A DNA stretch of 12,472 bases from Bog-473 sp035552095 (lineage in GTDB: Bacteria; Actinomycetota; Acidimicrobiia; Acidimicrobiales; RAAP-2): positions 1 to 12,472 of the forward strand of contig DASZMA010000124.1 of the NCBI GenBank assembly GCA_035552095.1, given 5' to 3'. Under the pieces are notes generated by a model that made no database searches, had not been told where the DNA came from, and saw only the letters and a list, made by a program, of their open reading frames with translations. Both the position numbers and the translations under genes were made by a program. Positions 6,065 through 12,472 of the stretch are shown here, piece after piece. Every line of letters begins with the position of its first letter. Position 1 is the stretch's first letter.

Positions 6065-7003
6065 TTAGACGGTGAGCAGGTCGCGGGCGCCGGTGTCAGA
6101 AGAGGGGTGCCGCAGCTTCGACATGGCCCTGGCCTCAATCTGACGGATGCGCTCACGGGTGAGGTTGAAGTGCTCGCCCACCTCTTCGAGGGTGCGGGGC
6201 TCGCCCCGGTCCAGGCCGAAGCGCAGACGGAGGATCTCGCGCTCGCGCTCGTCGAGCGGGGAGAGGAGACGGCCGATCTCGTCGGGCAGCAGCGAAACGG
6301 CGGCTACTTCGAAGGGCGACTCGGCGGAGCGGTCTTCGACCACATCGCCCAGTTCGGCGTCGCCGTCCTCACGCAGGGGCTCGGAGAGGGAGAGGGGCTC
6401 GGCCCGGAACCGCAGGGCCTCGACCAGCTTGTCCTCGGGCATCTCGACTTCGATCCCCAATTCGGCCAGGGTGGCCGGCCGGCCGAGCTTGAGCTCCAGG
6501 CGGGCCTGGGCCTTCTGGACCCGGGCCAGGGTGTCACCGGCGTGTACCGGCAAGCGGATGGTGCGGCCCGTGTTGGCGATGCCGCGGGTGATGGCCTGGC
6601 GGATCCACCAGGTGGCGTAGGTGGAGAACTTGAAGCCCTTGCGCCAGTCGAACTTCTCGACGGCGTGCATGAGGCCCAGGTTGCCCTCCTGGATCAGGTC
6701 GAGCAGCGGCAACCCCGATGCCTGGTACTTCTTGGCGATGGAGACAACCAAACGCAGGTTGGACTGGACGAAGGTCTGCTGGGCCTGCTCGCCCTCCATG
6801 ACGGCGCGGCGCATCTCGCGCTTCTTGGCGGTGGTGAGTCCCTTGGGGGCCTTGGCCACGTCCAGCTCCGCCTCGCGCCCGGCCTCAATAGCCTGGGCCA
6901 AGCGAACCTCGTCGTCCTTGGTCAGTAGTGGGTACTGACCGATGTCTGTCAGATAAAGGCGGACGAGATCCTCGTCATCGCGCTCAATTCGTTCCTTCGC
7001 CAA
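6065..7003 (-). CDS. RNA polymerase sigma-70 factor, group 2 (SigB/HrdB-like)
   Basis: 312 residues that direct RNA polymerase to -35/-10 promoters. Region 1.2 at ~11-42 (DLVRLYLTDIGQYPLLT), region 2.1-2.2 at ~75-117 (SNLRLVVSIAKKY, LDLIQEGNLGLM), region 2.3-2.4 at ~118-155 (FKFSTYATWWIRQA, then RTIRLPVH), region 3 at ~157-235, region 4.1-4.2 at ~236-300 with helix-turn-helix EEVGEHFNLTRERIRQIEAR (273-292). Region 1.1 is absent and the protein is short, typical of non-essential group 2 factors such as SigB or HrdB paralogues rather than the primary factor, though an actinobacterial primary factor cannot be excluded from one window. The start is TTG at 7003: an in-frame TGA only seven codons upstream, with no ATG or GTG between, leaves no other ordinary start. 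An AGGGAAGG about 11 bases upstream may serve as RBS. Confidence 0.93.
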   Translation of the reverse strand: MAKERIERDDEDLVRLYLTDIGQYPLLTKDDEVRLAQAIEAGREAELDVAKAPKGLTTAKKREMRRAVMEGEQAQQTFVQSNLRLVVSIAKKYQASGLPLLDLIQEGNLGLMHAVEKFDWRKGFKFSTYATWWIRQAITRGIANTGRTIRLPVHAGDTLARVQKAQARLELKLGRPATLAELGIEVEMPEDKLVEALRFRAEPLSLSEPLREDGDAELGDVVEDRSAESPFEVAAVSLLPDEIGRLLSPLDEREREILRLRFGLDRGEPRTLEEVGEHFNLTRERIRQIEARAMSKLRHPSSDTGARDLLTV

Positions 7004-7106
7004 GATCTGCCGAACCTTCCCTCACCATGGGCCGCGGCAGGACAACACCTGTCCGGGCATTCGCACTCAATTTGCAGCCCGGTGTCGTTTGGAGACGCGA
7101 GGGCTG

Positions 7107-7119
7107 TATGAATATTGTA
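7107..7119 (-). promoter_or_regulatory. Candidate -10 for the sigma-factor gene
   Basis: Minus-strand TACAAT (7119-7114) matches five of six bases of the TATAAT consensus and sits in the most AT-rich patch of the window. It would start transcription near 7107 and give a ~100-base 5' UTR. The matching -35 is weak. The leader contains a GGACA/TGTCC hairpin (7040-7054). Confidence 0.35.
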
Positions 7120-7128
7120 ATGGACGCG

Positions 7129-7755
7129 TCAAGATGCCCGTGCAGCAGGGGAAATGCACGAGGCGTTCCCCAACGCCTGTTCGAGATCCCGGCAGAATTC
7201 GGCCCAGGTTTCAACCTGACCTTCACCTTGCGACTTGTCTTGCAACCCACCTTGCAATCCGCCTGGTAGGAGGGCCCGCCCCCGCTCGGACTCCCGGGCC
7301 GTCGACCGGGTGGCTGCCGCCAGGACAGCCCGGATCGGGCCCTGGTTGATTGGTGAGGCGTGCGCCAGGTGCTCGGCGTAGGCGGCCTGCAGCCGCGGCA
7401 GCACCACGGTGGCCAATCCGGCCAGCTGCAGCGCGGGCGCGGCGGCCCGGTCCAGACGCTCCAGGACGTCGGCCAGGGACGCGGTCGGGGGAACGACCAG
7501 GGCGGCGGCCTCGACCCCGGCCCGCACCGGCAGGCGGGCCCGCCACCGCTCGGCCAACCCGGCGTGGCCGGCCGACCACTCGCTGAAGCGGACCCGGATC
7601 TCCGGACCATCCGGCTCGCCCGGCTCGCCCGGCCGGGTCGACCACTGTCCGGTCAACTCGAAGAGCCGGCGCTCCACCCAGCAGTAATGGCCACAACGCT
7701 CGGCCGATTGGCTAATCGTCTCGAAGACGACGCCCCCCGGCGCGGCCTCACCCAT
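7129..7755 (-). CDS. Helical protein of unknown function, coupled to nadE
   Basis: 208 residues, no recognised catalytic motif. It is predominantly Ala/Leu/Arg-rich and probably all-helical: FETISQSAERCGHYCWVERRLFE at ~11-33, a WSAGHAGLAERWRARLPV stretch at ~60-77, a long helix at ~93-130 ending YAEHLAHASP, then IRAVLAAATR. The overall shape recalls small actinobacterial hypothetical proteins that I suspect have a ferritin-like helical bundle; that is an impression, not a match. Two low-complexity parts look recently inserted: GEPGEP at 43-48 and a four-residue repeat (GLQG, GLQD, KSQG, EGQV) at 166-181. The ATG overlaps the nadE stop by 8 bases, and its reading frame is not open as a separate gene upstream, so translational coupling with nadE is likely. 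Confidence 0.75.
   Translation of the reverse strand: MGEAAPGGVVFETISQSAERCGHYCWVERRLFELTGQWSTRPGEPGEPDGPEIRVRFSEWSAGHAGLAERWRARLPVRAGVEAAALVVPPTASLADVLERLDRAAAPALQLAGLATVVLPRLQAAYAEHLAHASPINQGPIRAVLAAATRSTARESERGRALLPGGLQGGLQDKSQGEGQVETWAEFCRDLEQALGNASCISPAARAS
7213..7260. repeat. 12-bp imperfect tandem repeat, about 3.5 units, in coding sequence
   Basis: Units on the minus strand: GGATTGCAAGGT (7260-7249), GGGTTGCAAGAC (7248-7237), AAGTCGCAAGGT (7236-7225), then a diverged GAAGGTCAGGTT. Each adds four residues to the protein of unknown function, keeping frame. Confidence 0.6.
7611..7628. repeat. 9-bp tandem duplication in coding sequence
   Basis: CCGGCTCGC twice in a row (7611-7619, 7620-7628), giving GEPGEP in the minus-strand protein of unknown function. 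Confidence 0.6.
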
Positions 7756-9487
7756 GCGGGGTTTCGGGGGGACGGGGCGGCCGGTAGCGGTTGGTGATGG
7801 GCATCCGGCGGTCCTTGCCGAAGGCCTTGGTGGTGATGCGCACCCCCGGCGGCATCTGCCGACGCTTGTACTCCGCCCCGTCCACCAGCCGCACCACCTG
7901 GTCGACCACCACCGGATCGAAGCCCTCGGCCACCAGGTCGGCCGCCGTGCAGTCCTGTTCCACGTAGCCCTGCAGGACGGGATCCAATTCCTCATAGGGC
8001 GGCAGGGACTGGTCGTCGCGCTGGTCGGGGCGCAGCTCGGCCGAGGGCGGCTTGTCCAGCACGCTGTCGGGAATCGGCCCGGGCAGCCCTTCGAGTACGG
8101 CCTGGGTGTTGCGGTAACGGCAGAGGTCGTAGACCAGCGTCTTGGGCACGTCCTTGATCACGGCGAACCCGCCGGCCGAGTCGCCGTAGAGGGTGGAGTA
8201 GCCGGTGGCCATTTCGCTCTTGTTGCCCGTGGTGAGCACGATCCACCCCTTGGCGTTGGACACACCCATGAGCAGCACGCCGCGCAGGCGCGACTGCAGA
8301 TTCTCGTCGGTCAATCCCGACGGCTCCCGGCCGAGCACGCCGGCCAGCATGTCGGTCACCGCCACATGGGCCCCTTCGATCGGCACCACCCGCAAATCAA
8401 TGCCGAGCCGGTCGGCCAGCGCCTGAGCATCCTGGCGCGACCCTTCACTGGAGTAGCGCGACGGCATGGCGATCCCGTGCACCCGGTCGGCGCCCAGGGC
8501 ATCGACCGCGATGGTGGCCACAATGGACGAGTCGATACCGCCCGACAGGCCGATGACGGCGTCGGTGAACCCGTTCTTCTCCAGGTAATCCCGGGTCCCG
8601 AGCACGAGGGCGGCGTAGACCTCGGCCTCGGCGGAGAGGGCCGGCCGCGGCGCCGGCGGAGGGAGCGCCGGCTTCTCGCTGGCCCGCAGGTCGGTGGCCA
8701 GCAGGCGGGGCAGCGTGACGTCGCGGGGCGCCTCGTGACCGAAGGTGAAGGGGATGTCGACGACGACCAGGTCGGGGCTGAACTGGGCCCCGCTGGCCAG
8801 GAGGGTCCCGTCGGCGCCCATGATCAGCGAATCGCCGTCAAAGACCAGCTCGTCCTGACCACCCACCTGGTTGACGTAGGCGATGGCGCAACCGGCTTCG
8901 GCCACCCGCTCGGTCAGCATGGCCAGGCGTTCCGTCCGGCGACCGCGGTTGTAGGGGGAGGCGTTGAGGTTGACCACCACATCGGCACCGGCTCGCCCCT
9001 CCTCGGCCACCGGACCGTTCGGGAACCACACGTCCTCGCAGACCGAGACCCCTACCGTGGCGCCGGCGATGCCGAAGAGCGTTGGCGGCTCGTCACTCGA
9101 GATGAACCAGCGCTGCTCGTCGAAGACGCCGTAGTTGGGCAGGAAGCGCTTGCGGTAGATGCCCACCACCCGGCCGCCGGCGCAGACCGCCGCCGCGTTG
9201 GAGAGCCCGTCGCCGCTCGGGGTGGACCCGACGAAGCCAACCACCACGGCGCAGCGCCCGGTGGCCGCCGCCACCTTTTCCAGCGCCACCAGGTTGTCGG
9301 CCACGAAGCCGGGCTTGAGCAGCAGGTCCTCGGGGGGGTAGCCCGGGATGGCCAGCTCGGGCATGACGCAGATGTCGGCCCCGGCGCTCTCGGCGGCCGA
9401 GAGCGCAGCCAGGATGCGGTCCACGTTGCCGGGTAGATCGCCCACCACGGTGTTGAGCTGCGCCGCGGCCAAGCGCAGATTCGGCAT
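7748..9487 (-). CDS. nadE: Glutamine-hydrolysing NAD+ synthetase
   Basis: Last step of NAD biosynthesis: deamido-NAD + ATP + glutamine to NAD+, in the cytosol. 579 residues in two domains. An N-terminal nitrilase-type amidase (~1-265) has the Glu44-Lys113-Cys150 triad (MPELAIPGY, YRKRFLPNYG, VSVCEDVW) and supplies ammonia. The C-terminal synthetase (~285-570) has the ATP pyrophosphatase loop SGGIDSS at 315-321, plus TTGNKSE (419-425) and LYGDSAGGF (433-441) in the NaAD/ATP site. The length matches the shorter glutamine-dependent class rather than the ~680-residue mycobacterial type. The start is ATG 9487, six bases after TAGGCT (leaderless pattern); the GGAAGG touching the ATG is too close for a normal RBS. 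It sits 30 bp downstream of the alpha/beta hydrolase gene and overlaps the next gene by 8 bp. Confidence 0.96.
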   Translation of the reverse strand: MPNLRLAAAQLNTVVGDLPGNVDRILAALSAAESAGADICVMPELAIPGYPPEDLLLKPGFVADNLVALEKVAAATGRCAVVVGFVGSTPSGDGLSNAAAVCAGGRVVGIYRKRFLPNYGVFDEQRWFISSDEPPTLFGIAGATVGVSVCEDVWFPNGPVAEEGRAGADVVVNLNASPYNRGRRTERLAMLTERVAEAGCAIAYVNQVGGQDELVFDGDSLIMGADGTLLASGAQFSPDLVVVDIPFTFGHEAPRDVTLPRLLATDLRASEKPALPPPAPRPALSAEAEVYAALVLGTRDYLEKNGFTDAVIGLSGGIDSSIVATIAVDALGADRVHGIAMPSRYSSEGSRQDAQALADRLGIDLRVVPIEGAHVAVTDMLAGVLGREPSGLTDENLQSRLRGVLLMGVSNAKGWIVLTTGNKSEMATGYSTLYGDSAGGFAVIKDVPKTLVYDLCRYRNTQAVLEGLPGPIPDSVLDKPPSAELRPDQRDDQSLPPYEELDPVLQGYVEQDCTAADLVAEGFDPVVVDQVVRLVDGAEYKRRQMPPGVRITTKAFGKDRRMPITNRYRPPRPPETPHG

Positions 9488-9499
9488 CCTTCCAGCCTA
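9488..9499 (-). promoter_or_regulatory. Leaderless -10 element for nadE
   Basis: Minus-strand TAGGCT (9499-9494), six bases, then ATG. It fills most of the 30 bp gap after the hydrolase stop, implying nadE can be transcribed on its own. No clear -35. Confidence 0.45.
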
Positions 9500-9517
9500 A
9501 TGGGCGGGACTTTCGCG

Positions 9518-10396
9518 CTAGAGCTGGTGGCGGGAGAGAAAGTCCTCCACCACCGCGACGAAGCGCTCGGGCTGCTCGAAGGCGGGGAGGTGGGCGGTGC
9601 CCTCCATGACGACCAGTTGGCCGCCGGGGAGGTGGTCCGCCAGGTAGGCGCAGTTCTGCTGAATGTGGGGCAGGTCCAGGTCGCCCGCCACGACGAGGAC
9701 GGGGCACGTCACCTCGGACAGGCGGGACCAGGTGTCGGGCGGGTCGGGCTCGGGGCCCGGGCTCTCGGCGTGCAGGGCGATGCGGTTCATATCGAGGGCG
9801 AGCTGGCGCCGCGGGCCGTCGACCCGGCCCTCGGGGGCGGCCGGCCCATCCAGCCAGAGCCGGATCTCCCCGATGTTGAGGGCGTCCAGGGCACCGGCGG
9901 CGTCGGCCGCTTCGAGGTTGGCCCAGATGGCGGCGGTGGCGGCATCGATCTCGCTGTTGTCGACGGCGGGGGCGCCCGAGACGGCGGGGGCCACCAGGAC
10001 CAGGGCGGGGAACCGGCCGGGGTGGAGCAAGGCAGCATCGAGCGCGATCTGGCCGCCGCGGGAATTGCCGACCAGCACGGTCCGGGGCGGGCCGGGGCCG
10101 TCGAGCACGTCGAGCACGGCCAGCAGGTCGGCCACCTGGTCGTGGCGCTCGGGCTTGTAGGCCGTGGTGCCGAAGCCGCGGCGGTCATACGCCAGCGCAT
10201 CGGTGCCGGGGCTGAGCAGGTCCATCACGCCGTCCCAACTGCGGCGGTCGGTGACGCCGGAGTGGAGGAAGACCATGTGACGGGGGCCGGAGCCGCGCCG
10301 GGTGGCGGCCAGCCGGGCCCGGCCGCGGCGGATCTCGAGGTGCTCTGCGAGGTCAGTGGGCAGGTCAGTGGGCAGGTCAGCGGGGACTTCGTCCAC
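9518..10396 (-). CDS. Alpha/beta-fold hydrolase
   Basis: 292-residue soluble hydrolase. Oxyanion-loop HSG at 45-47, DRRGFG at 71-76, nucleophile elbow GNSRGG with Ser112, acid Asp239 (or Asp241) in GDLDLP, and His269 in GTAHLP: a complete catalytic triad. Two Trp-containing helices (~150-185) form the likely cap over the active site. The substrate is not predictable; the fold covers esterases, lactonases, haloperoxidases and C-C hydrolases. The start is GTG 10396, six bases after TACGCT. Codons 6-15 come from a 12-bp tandem repeat giving ADLPTDLPTDL, an extra N-terminal stretch before the first strand. It is divergent from the glutamine synthetase gene (66 bp apart); nadE follows. Confidence 0.85.
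   Translation of the reverse strand: MDEVPADLPTDLPTDLAEHLEIRRGRARLAATRRGSGPRHMVFLHSGVTDRRSWDGVMDLLSPGTDALAYDRRGFGTTAYKPERHDQVADLLAVLDVLDGPGPPRTVLVGNSRGGQIALDAALLHPGRFPALVLVAPAVSGAPAVDNSEIDAATAAIWANLEAADAAGALDALNIGEIRLWLDGPAAPEGRVDGPRRQLALDMNRIALHAESPGPEPDPPDTWSRLSEVTCPVLVVAGDLDLPHIQQNCAYLADHLPGGQLVVMEGTAHLPAFEQPERFVAVVEDFLSRHQL
10351..10386. repeat. Three 12-bp tandem repeats at the N-terminus of the hydrolase gene
   Basis: GGTCAGTGGGCA at 10351-10362 and 10363-10374 (identical), then GGTCAGCGGGGA at 10375-10386 (two differences). It encodes the DLPT/ADLP unit on the minus strand. Confidence 0.75.
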
Positions 10397-10408
10397 CCCC
10401 TCAGCGTA
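10397..10408 (-). promoter_or_regulatory. Leaderless -10 element for the alpha/beta hydrolase
   Basis: Minus-strand TACGCT (10408-10403), six bases, GTG. The hexamer is identical to the one before the permease GTG. Confidence 0.45.
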
Positions 10409-10462
10409 GTGAGCCGGTCGCTCGATGGGCGGGGGGCGCTCCACACCTGCGAAGCTGGTGCG

Positions 10463-11797
10463 GTGCAAAGCCAGCGCGACTACGTACTGCGGACCGTGGA
10501 GGAACGGGGCATCCGCTTCGTCCAGCTGTGGTTCACCGACGTCCTGGGGACCCCCAAGGGGTTCAACATCACCTCGGCCGAGCTGGAGAACGCGCTCGAT
10601 GAGGGGATGACGTTCGACGGATCCGCCATCGACGGCTTCAGCCGGGTGCAGGAGGCCGACGTGCTGGCCCGGCCCGATCCCAAGACCTTCCAGCTCCTGC
10701 CCTGGCACGACAACGACTCGTCGGTGGCCCGGGTGTTCTGCGACATCGCCAACCTCGACGGCACCCCGTTCGAGGGCGACCCGCGCCATGCGCTGCGCCG
10801 GACCCTGGAGAAGGCCCGGTCGCTCGGCTACACCTTCTTCGCCGCCCCCGAGGTCGAGTACTTCTACTTCGCCGACGCCGATCCGGCCCACGCCCCCCAG
10901 ACGCTGGACTCGGGGTCCTACTTCGACCTCAGCGTGGCCGACCTGACCAGTGACCTGCGTCGCCGTTCGGTCCTCATGCTCGAGGAGATGGGCATCCCGG
11001 TCGAGCACACCCAGCATGAGGACGCCCGCAGCCAGCACGAGATCGACCTGCGCTACACCGACGCGCTGACCATGGCCGACACCGTCATGACGGCGCGCAT
11101 GGTGATCAAGGAGATGGCGCGCCGGGAGGGCGTGTTCGCCAGCTTCATGCCCAAGCCCTTGGGCGGGGTGCAGGGCTCGGGCATGCACACCCACATCTCA
11201 CTGTGGCAGGGCGAGCGCAACGCCTTCGTCGACGACAACGACGAGTACGGCCTGTCCGAAGTGGCCCGCCAGTTCATTGCCGGGCTGCTGCATCACGCCC
11301 GCGAGATCACGGCGGTGACCAACCAGTGGGTGAACTCCTACAAACGGCTCATCGGCGGTTACGAGGCACCGGTCCACGTCAGCTGGGCCCGCAACAACCG
11401 GTCCGCCCTGGTGCGGGTCCCGGTGGTCAAGCACGGCAAGTCCGAGTCGACCCGGCTGGAATACCGGGCGCCCGACAGCGCCTGCAACCCCTACCTGACC
11501 TTCGCCGTCCTGCTGGCCGCCGGCCTGCGGGGCATTTCCGAGGGCTACACCTTGCCGCCGGAGGCCGACGCCAACCTCTTCTCGCTCTCGGCCAAGGAGC
11601 TGGCCAAGAAGGGGATCGAGTCGCTGCCGCCCAGCCTGCACGATGCCGTCAACGAGATGGAGCGCTCCGAGCTGCTGGCCGAGACGTTGGGTGACCACGT
11701 CTTCGAGTGGTTCATCCGCAACAAGCGGGCCGAGTGGGACGACTACCAGTCGCAAGTGACCCAGTTCGAACTCGACCGCTACCTGCCCCTGCTCTGA
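10463..11797 (+). CDS. Glutamine synthetase family protein, GlnA2-type
   Basis: 444 residues of class I glutamine synthetase: ATP-dependent ligation of ammonia (or an amine) to glutamate. N-terminal beta-grasp domain ~13-98 with latch FDGSAIDGF (51-59); catalytic domain ~105-444. Metal ligands are visible as Glu130 and Glu132 (PEVEYF), Glu186 (HED), Glu193 (HEID) and His242 (HTHIS), with NQWVNSYKRL at 287-296 and GYEAP at 299-303 carrying the ammonia-site Glu. The loop that bears the adenylylated Tyr in GlnA1 (NLYDL) reads NLFSL with Phe373, so GlnE control should not apply. The opening YVLRTVEERGIRFVQLWFTDV resembles M. tuberculosis GlnA2, which fixes the GTG at 10463; no RBS is evident. Streptomyces paralogues of this type make gamma-glutamyl-polyamines, so the substrate is open. 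A GlnR-like gene follows after 25 bp. Confidence 0.93.
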   Translation: MQSQRDYVLRTVEERGIRFVQLWFTDVLGTPKGFNITSAELENALDEGMTFDGSAIDGFSRVQEADVLARPDPKTFQLLPWHDNDSSVARVFCDIANLDGTPFEGDPRHALRRTLEKARSLGYTFFAAPEVEYFYFADADPAHAPQTLDSGSYFDLSVADLTSDLRRRSVLMLEEMGIPVEHTQHEDARSQHEIDLRYTDALTMADTVMTARMVIKEMARREGVFASFMPKPLGGVQGSGMHTHISLWQGERNAFVDDNDEYGLSEVARQFIAGLLHHAREITAVTNQWVNSYKRLIGGYEAPVHVSWARNNRSALVRVPVVKHGKSESTRLEYRAPDSACNPYLTFAVLLAAGLRGISEGYTLPPEADANLFSLSAKELAKKGIESLPPSLHDAVNEMERSELLAETLGDHVFEWFIRNKRAEWDDYQSQVTQFELDRYLPLL

Positions 11798-11822
11798 GCT
11801 ACTGCCTGATGGACGCCCGCTG

Positions 11823-12472
11823 ATGGACCCCCTCCTGTGTTTCCCCGTCGAATTGCCGGCCGAGGTGACCCTGGCTCTGCAGAGTGCCGGGCTGAGCCAT
11901 AAAGCGGTGAGCCGCCCCGAAGAGGTCAGCGACGGCGGGTCGGACAACGGAGCAGGTAACGGGGCGGGCAGCGGTGCAGGCAGCAGCGCGGACGGGGCCG
12001 CCCTGGGCTGGTCGGGCGTGCTGGTGGTGGCCGACGAGGACATGACGGCCGCCGTCGCCTTCTGCCGGCATGTGCGCCTGCGCGAGGTACCCCTCAGTCC
12101 GCTGTTGCTGGTCATCCGACCCGAGCAGGTGGGCGACCTGCTGCTCCGGGACGACCTCTACGACGACTTCTGCGTGCTGCCGGCCCGACCCGAAGAGTTG
12201 GTGGCCCGGCTGCAGCACCTGTTCTGGCGCACCGGGCAGAGCATGCGGCCCGACCTGATTGAGTACGGGCCGCTCATGCTGAATCTCGAGACGTATCAAG
12301 CCGCGGTGGCAGGCCGGGTGCTCGACCTGACCTACATGGAATACGAGCTGCTCCGCTTCCTGGCCGGCCATCCGGCCAAGGTCTTCACCCGCGAGACCCT
12401 GCTCAGCCGGGTCTGGGGCTACGAGTACTACGGCGGCGCCCGGACGGTGGACGTCCACATCCGGCGGCTGCG
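11823..12472 (+). CDS. GlnR-like OmpR-family regulator, atypical receiver (runs off the right edge)
   Basis: First 216 codons. Residues ~1-135 are a divergent receiver-like domain and ~147-216 the start of an OmpR/PhoB winged helix. The segment GRVLDLTYMEYELLRFLAGH (164-183) and KVFTRETLLSRVWGYEYYGG (186-205), then ARTVDVHIRRL, closely resemble Streptomyces GlnR, the global nitrogen regulator. The receiver lacks the usual Asp pair near the N-terminus and has no clear phospho-acceptor: the expected strand reads GVLVVADED, where Asp71 is at best a shifted candidate. A Gly/Ala/Ser repeat (~43-58) is inserted ahead of that strand. The ATG at 11823 follows the glnA stop by 25 bp without a visible RBS; a 4-codon ORF (11809-11823) ends on it as TGATG, a possible coupling device. 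Likely an operon with the glutamine synthetase gene. Confidence 0.85.
   Translation, partial: MDPLLCFPVELPAEVTLALQSAGLSHKAVSRPEEVSDGGSDNGAGNGAGSGAGSSADGAALGWSGVLVVADEDMTAAVAFCRHVRLREVPLSPLLLVIRPEQVGDLLLRDDLYDDFCVLPARPEELVARLQHLFWRTGQSMRPDLIEYGPLMLNLETYQAAVAGRVLDLTYMEYELLRFLAGHPAKVFTRETLLSRVWGYEYYGGARTVDVHIRRL
11949..11984. repeat. Three 12-bp imperfect tandem repeats in the GlnR-like gene
   Basis: GGAGCAGGTAAC, GGGGCGGGCAGC, GGTGCAGGCAGC, in frame, encoding GAGN-GAGS-GAGS. It forms a flexible linker in the receiver domain. Confidence 0.6.

Noticed and set aside
7114..7132. TTGACG (7132-7127) as -35 for the sigma-gene TACAAT
   Set aside because: Only seven bases separate the two hexamers, and TTGACG contains the stop codon of the preceding gene.
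7754..9436. 560-codon open frame on the plus strand opposite nadE
   Set aside because: Translation is low-complexity His/Gly/Arg-rich with no motif; the minus strand carries the full NAD+ synthetase.
9500..10462. Upstream extension of the glutamine synthetase frame
   Set aside because: Antisense to the hydrolase gene; alignment with GlnA2 puts the N-terminus at GTG 10463.
10397..11194. Upstream extension of the alpha/beta hydrolase frame into the glutamine synthetase gene
   Set aside because: Antisense to conserved glnA codons; the hydrolase fold begins about 20-40 residues after GTG 10396.
1..12472. Mobile elements, CRISPR arrays, tRNA or rRNA genes, signs of recent transfer
   Set aside because: No transposase or integrase motifs, no spaced repeat arrays and no cloverleaf spotted; composition is uniform apart from short AT-richer promoters.

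Overview
This is a GC-rich (roughly two thirds G+C), gene-dense stretch of chromosome. It most likely comes from an actinobacterium, and my best guess is class Acidimicrobiia; the taxonomy is inferred from gene content, not from a marker RNA. Reasons: a KimA-like permease divergent from two adjacent TrkA-type genes (as I remember it, the M. tuberculosis Rv2690c/ceoB/ceoC arrangement), a GlnA2-type glutamine synthetase next to a GlnR-like regulator, a glutamine-dependent NAD+ synthetase, a group 2 sigma factor, and several starts that look leaderless (TANNNT six or seven bases before GTG or ATG). I see no mobile element, CRISPR array, tRNA or rRNA. Both ends cut through genes.

Layout. Positions 1-933 (minus) hold the N-terminal part of a membrane pyrophosphatase with a 211 bp leader/promoter region. 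Positions 1145-3604 (minus) encode an 819-residue KimA/KUP-like permease carrying an extra C-terminal OB-fold domain. Divergent from it on the plus strand come a possible 21-codon leader ORF (3627-3692), two overlapping TrkA-type RCK genes (3683-4345, 4342-5004) and a membrane-anchored HAD-IB hydrolase (5109-5906). Convergent with these, a minus-strand run reads downward from 10396: alpha/beta hydrolase, nadE, a helical protein of unknown function overlapping nadE by 8 bp, a group 2 sigma factor with a TTG start, and a 24-residue membrane microprotein. Divergent from the hydrolase, on the plus strand, lie a GlnA2-like glutamine synthetase and a GlnR-like OmpR-family regulator that runs off the right edge.

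How the genes may work together. The left third is about ion and energy balance: a pyrophosphate-driven ion pump, a probable potassium importer, and two NAD(H)-type RCK proteins with no TrkH/TrkG/KtrB membrane partner in view. A plausible reading is that the RCK pair controls the divergent KimA-like permease; that is inference. The right end is a nitrogen module: a glutamine synthetase lacking the adenylylation tyrosine, followed 25 bp later by a GlnR-like atypical response regulator whose receiver lacks a convincing phospho-acceptor Asp and carries a Gly/Ala/Ser repeat.

Most notable: the permease-OB-fold fusion beside the RCK pair, the Cys-containing leader ORF with a near-perfect Shine-Dalgarno sequence whose stop overlaps the first RCK start, recurrent leaderless-type start architecture, and in-frame 9-12 bp tandem duplications in four separate genes. 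No gap between genes exceeds 300 bp.
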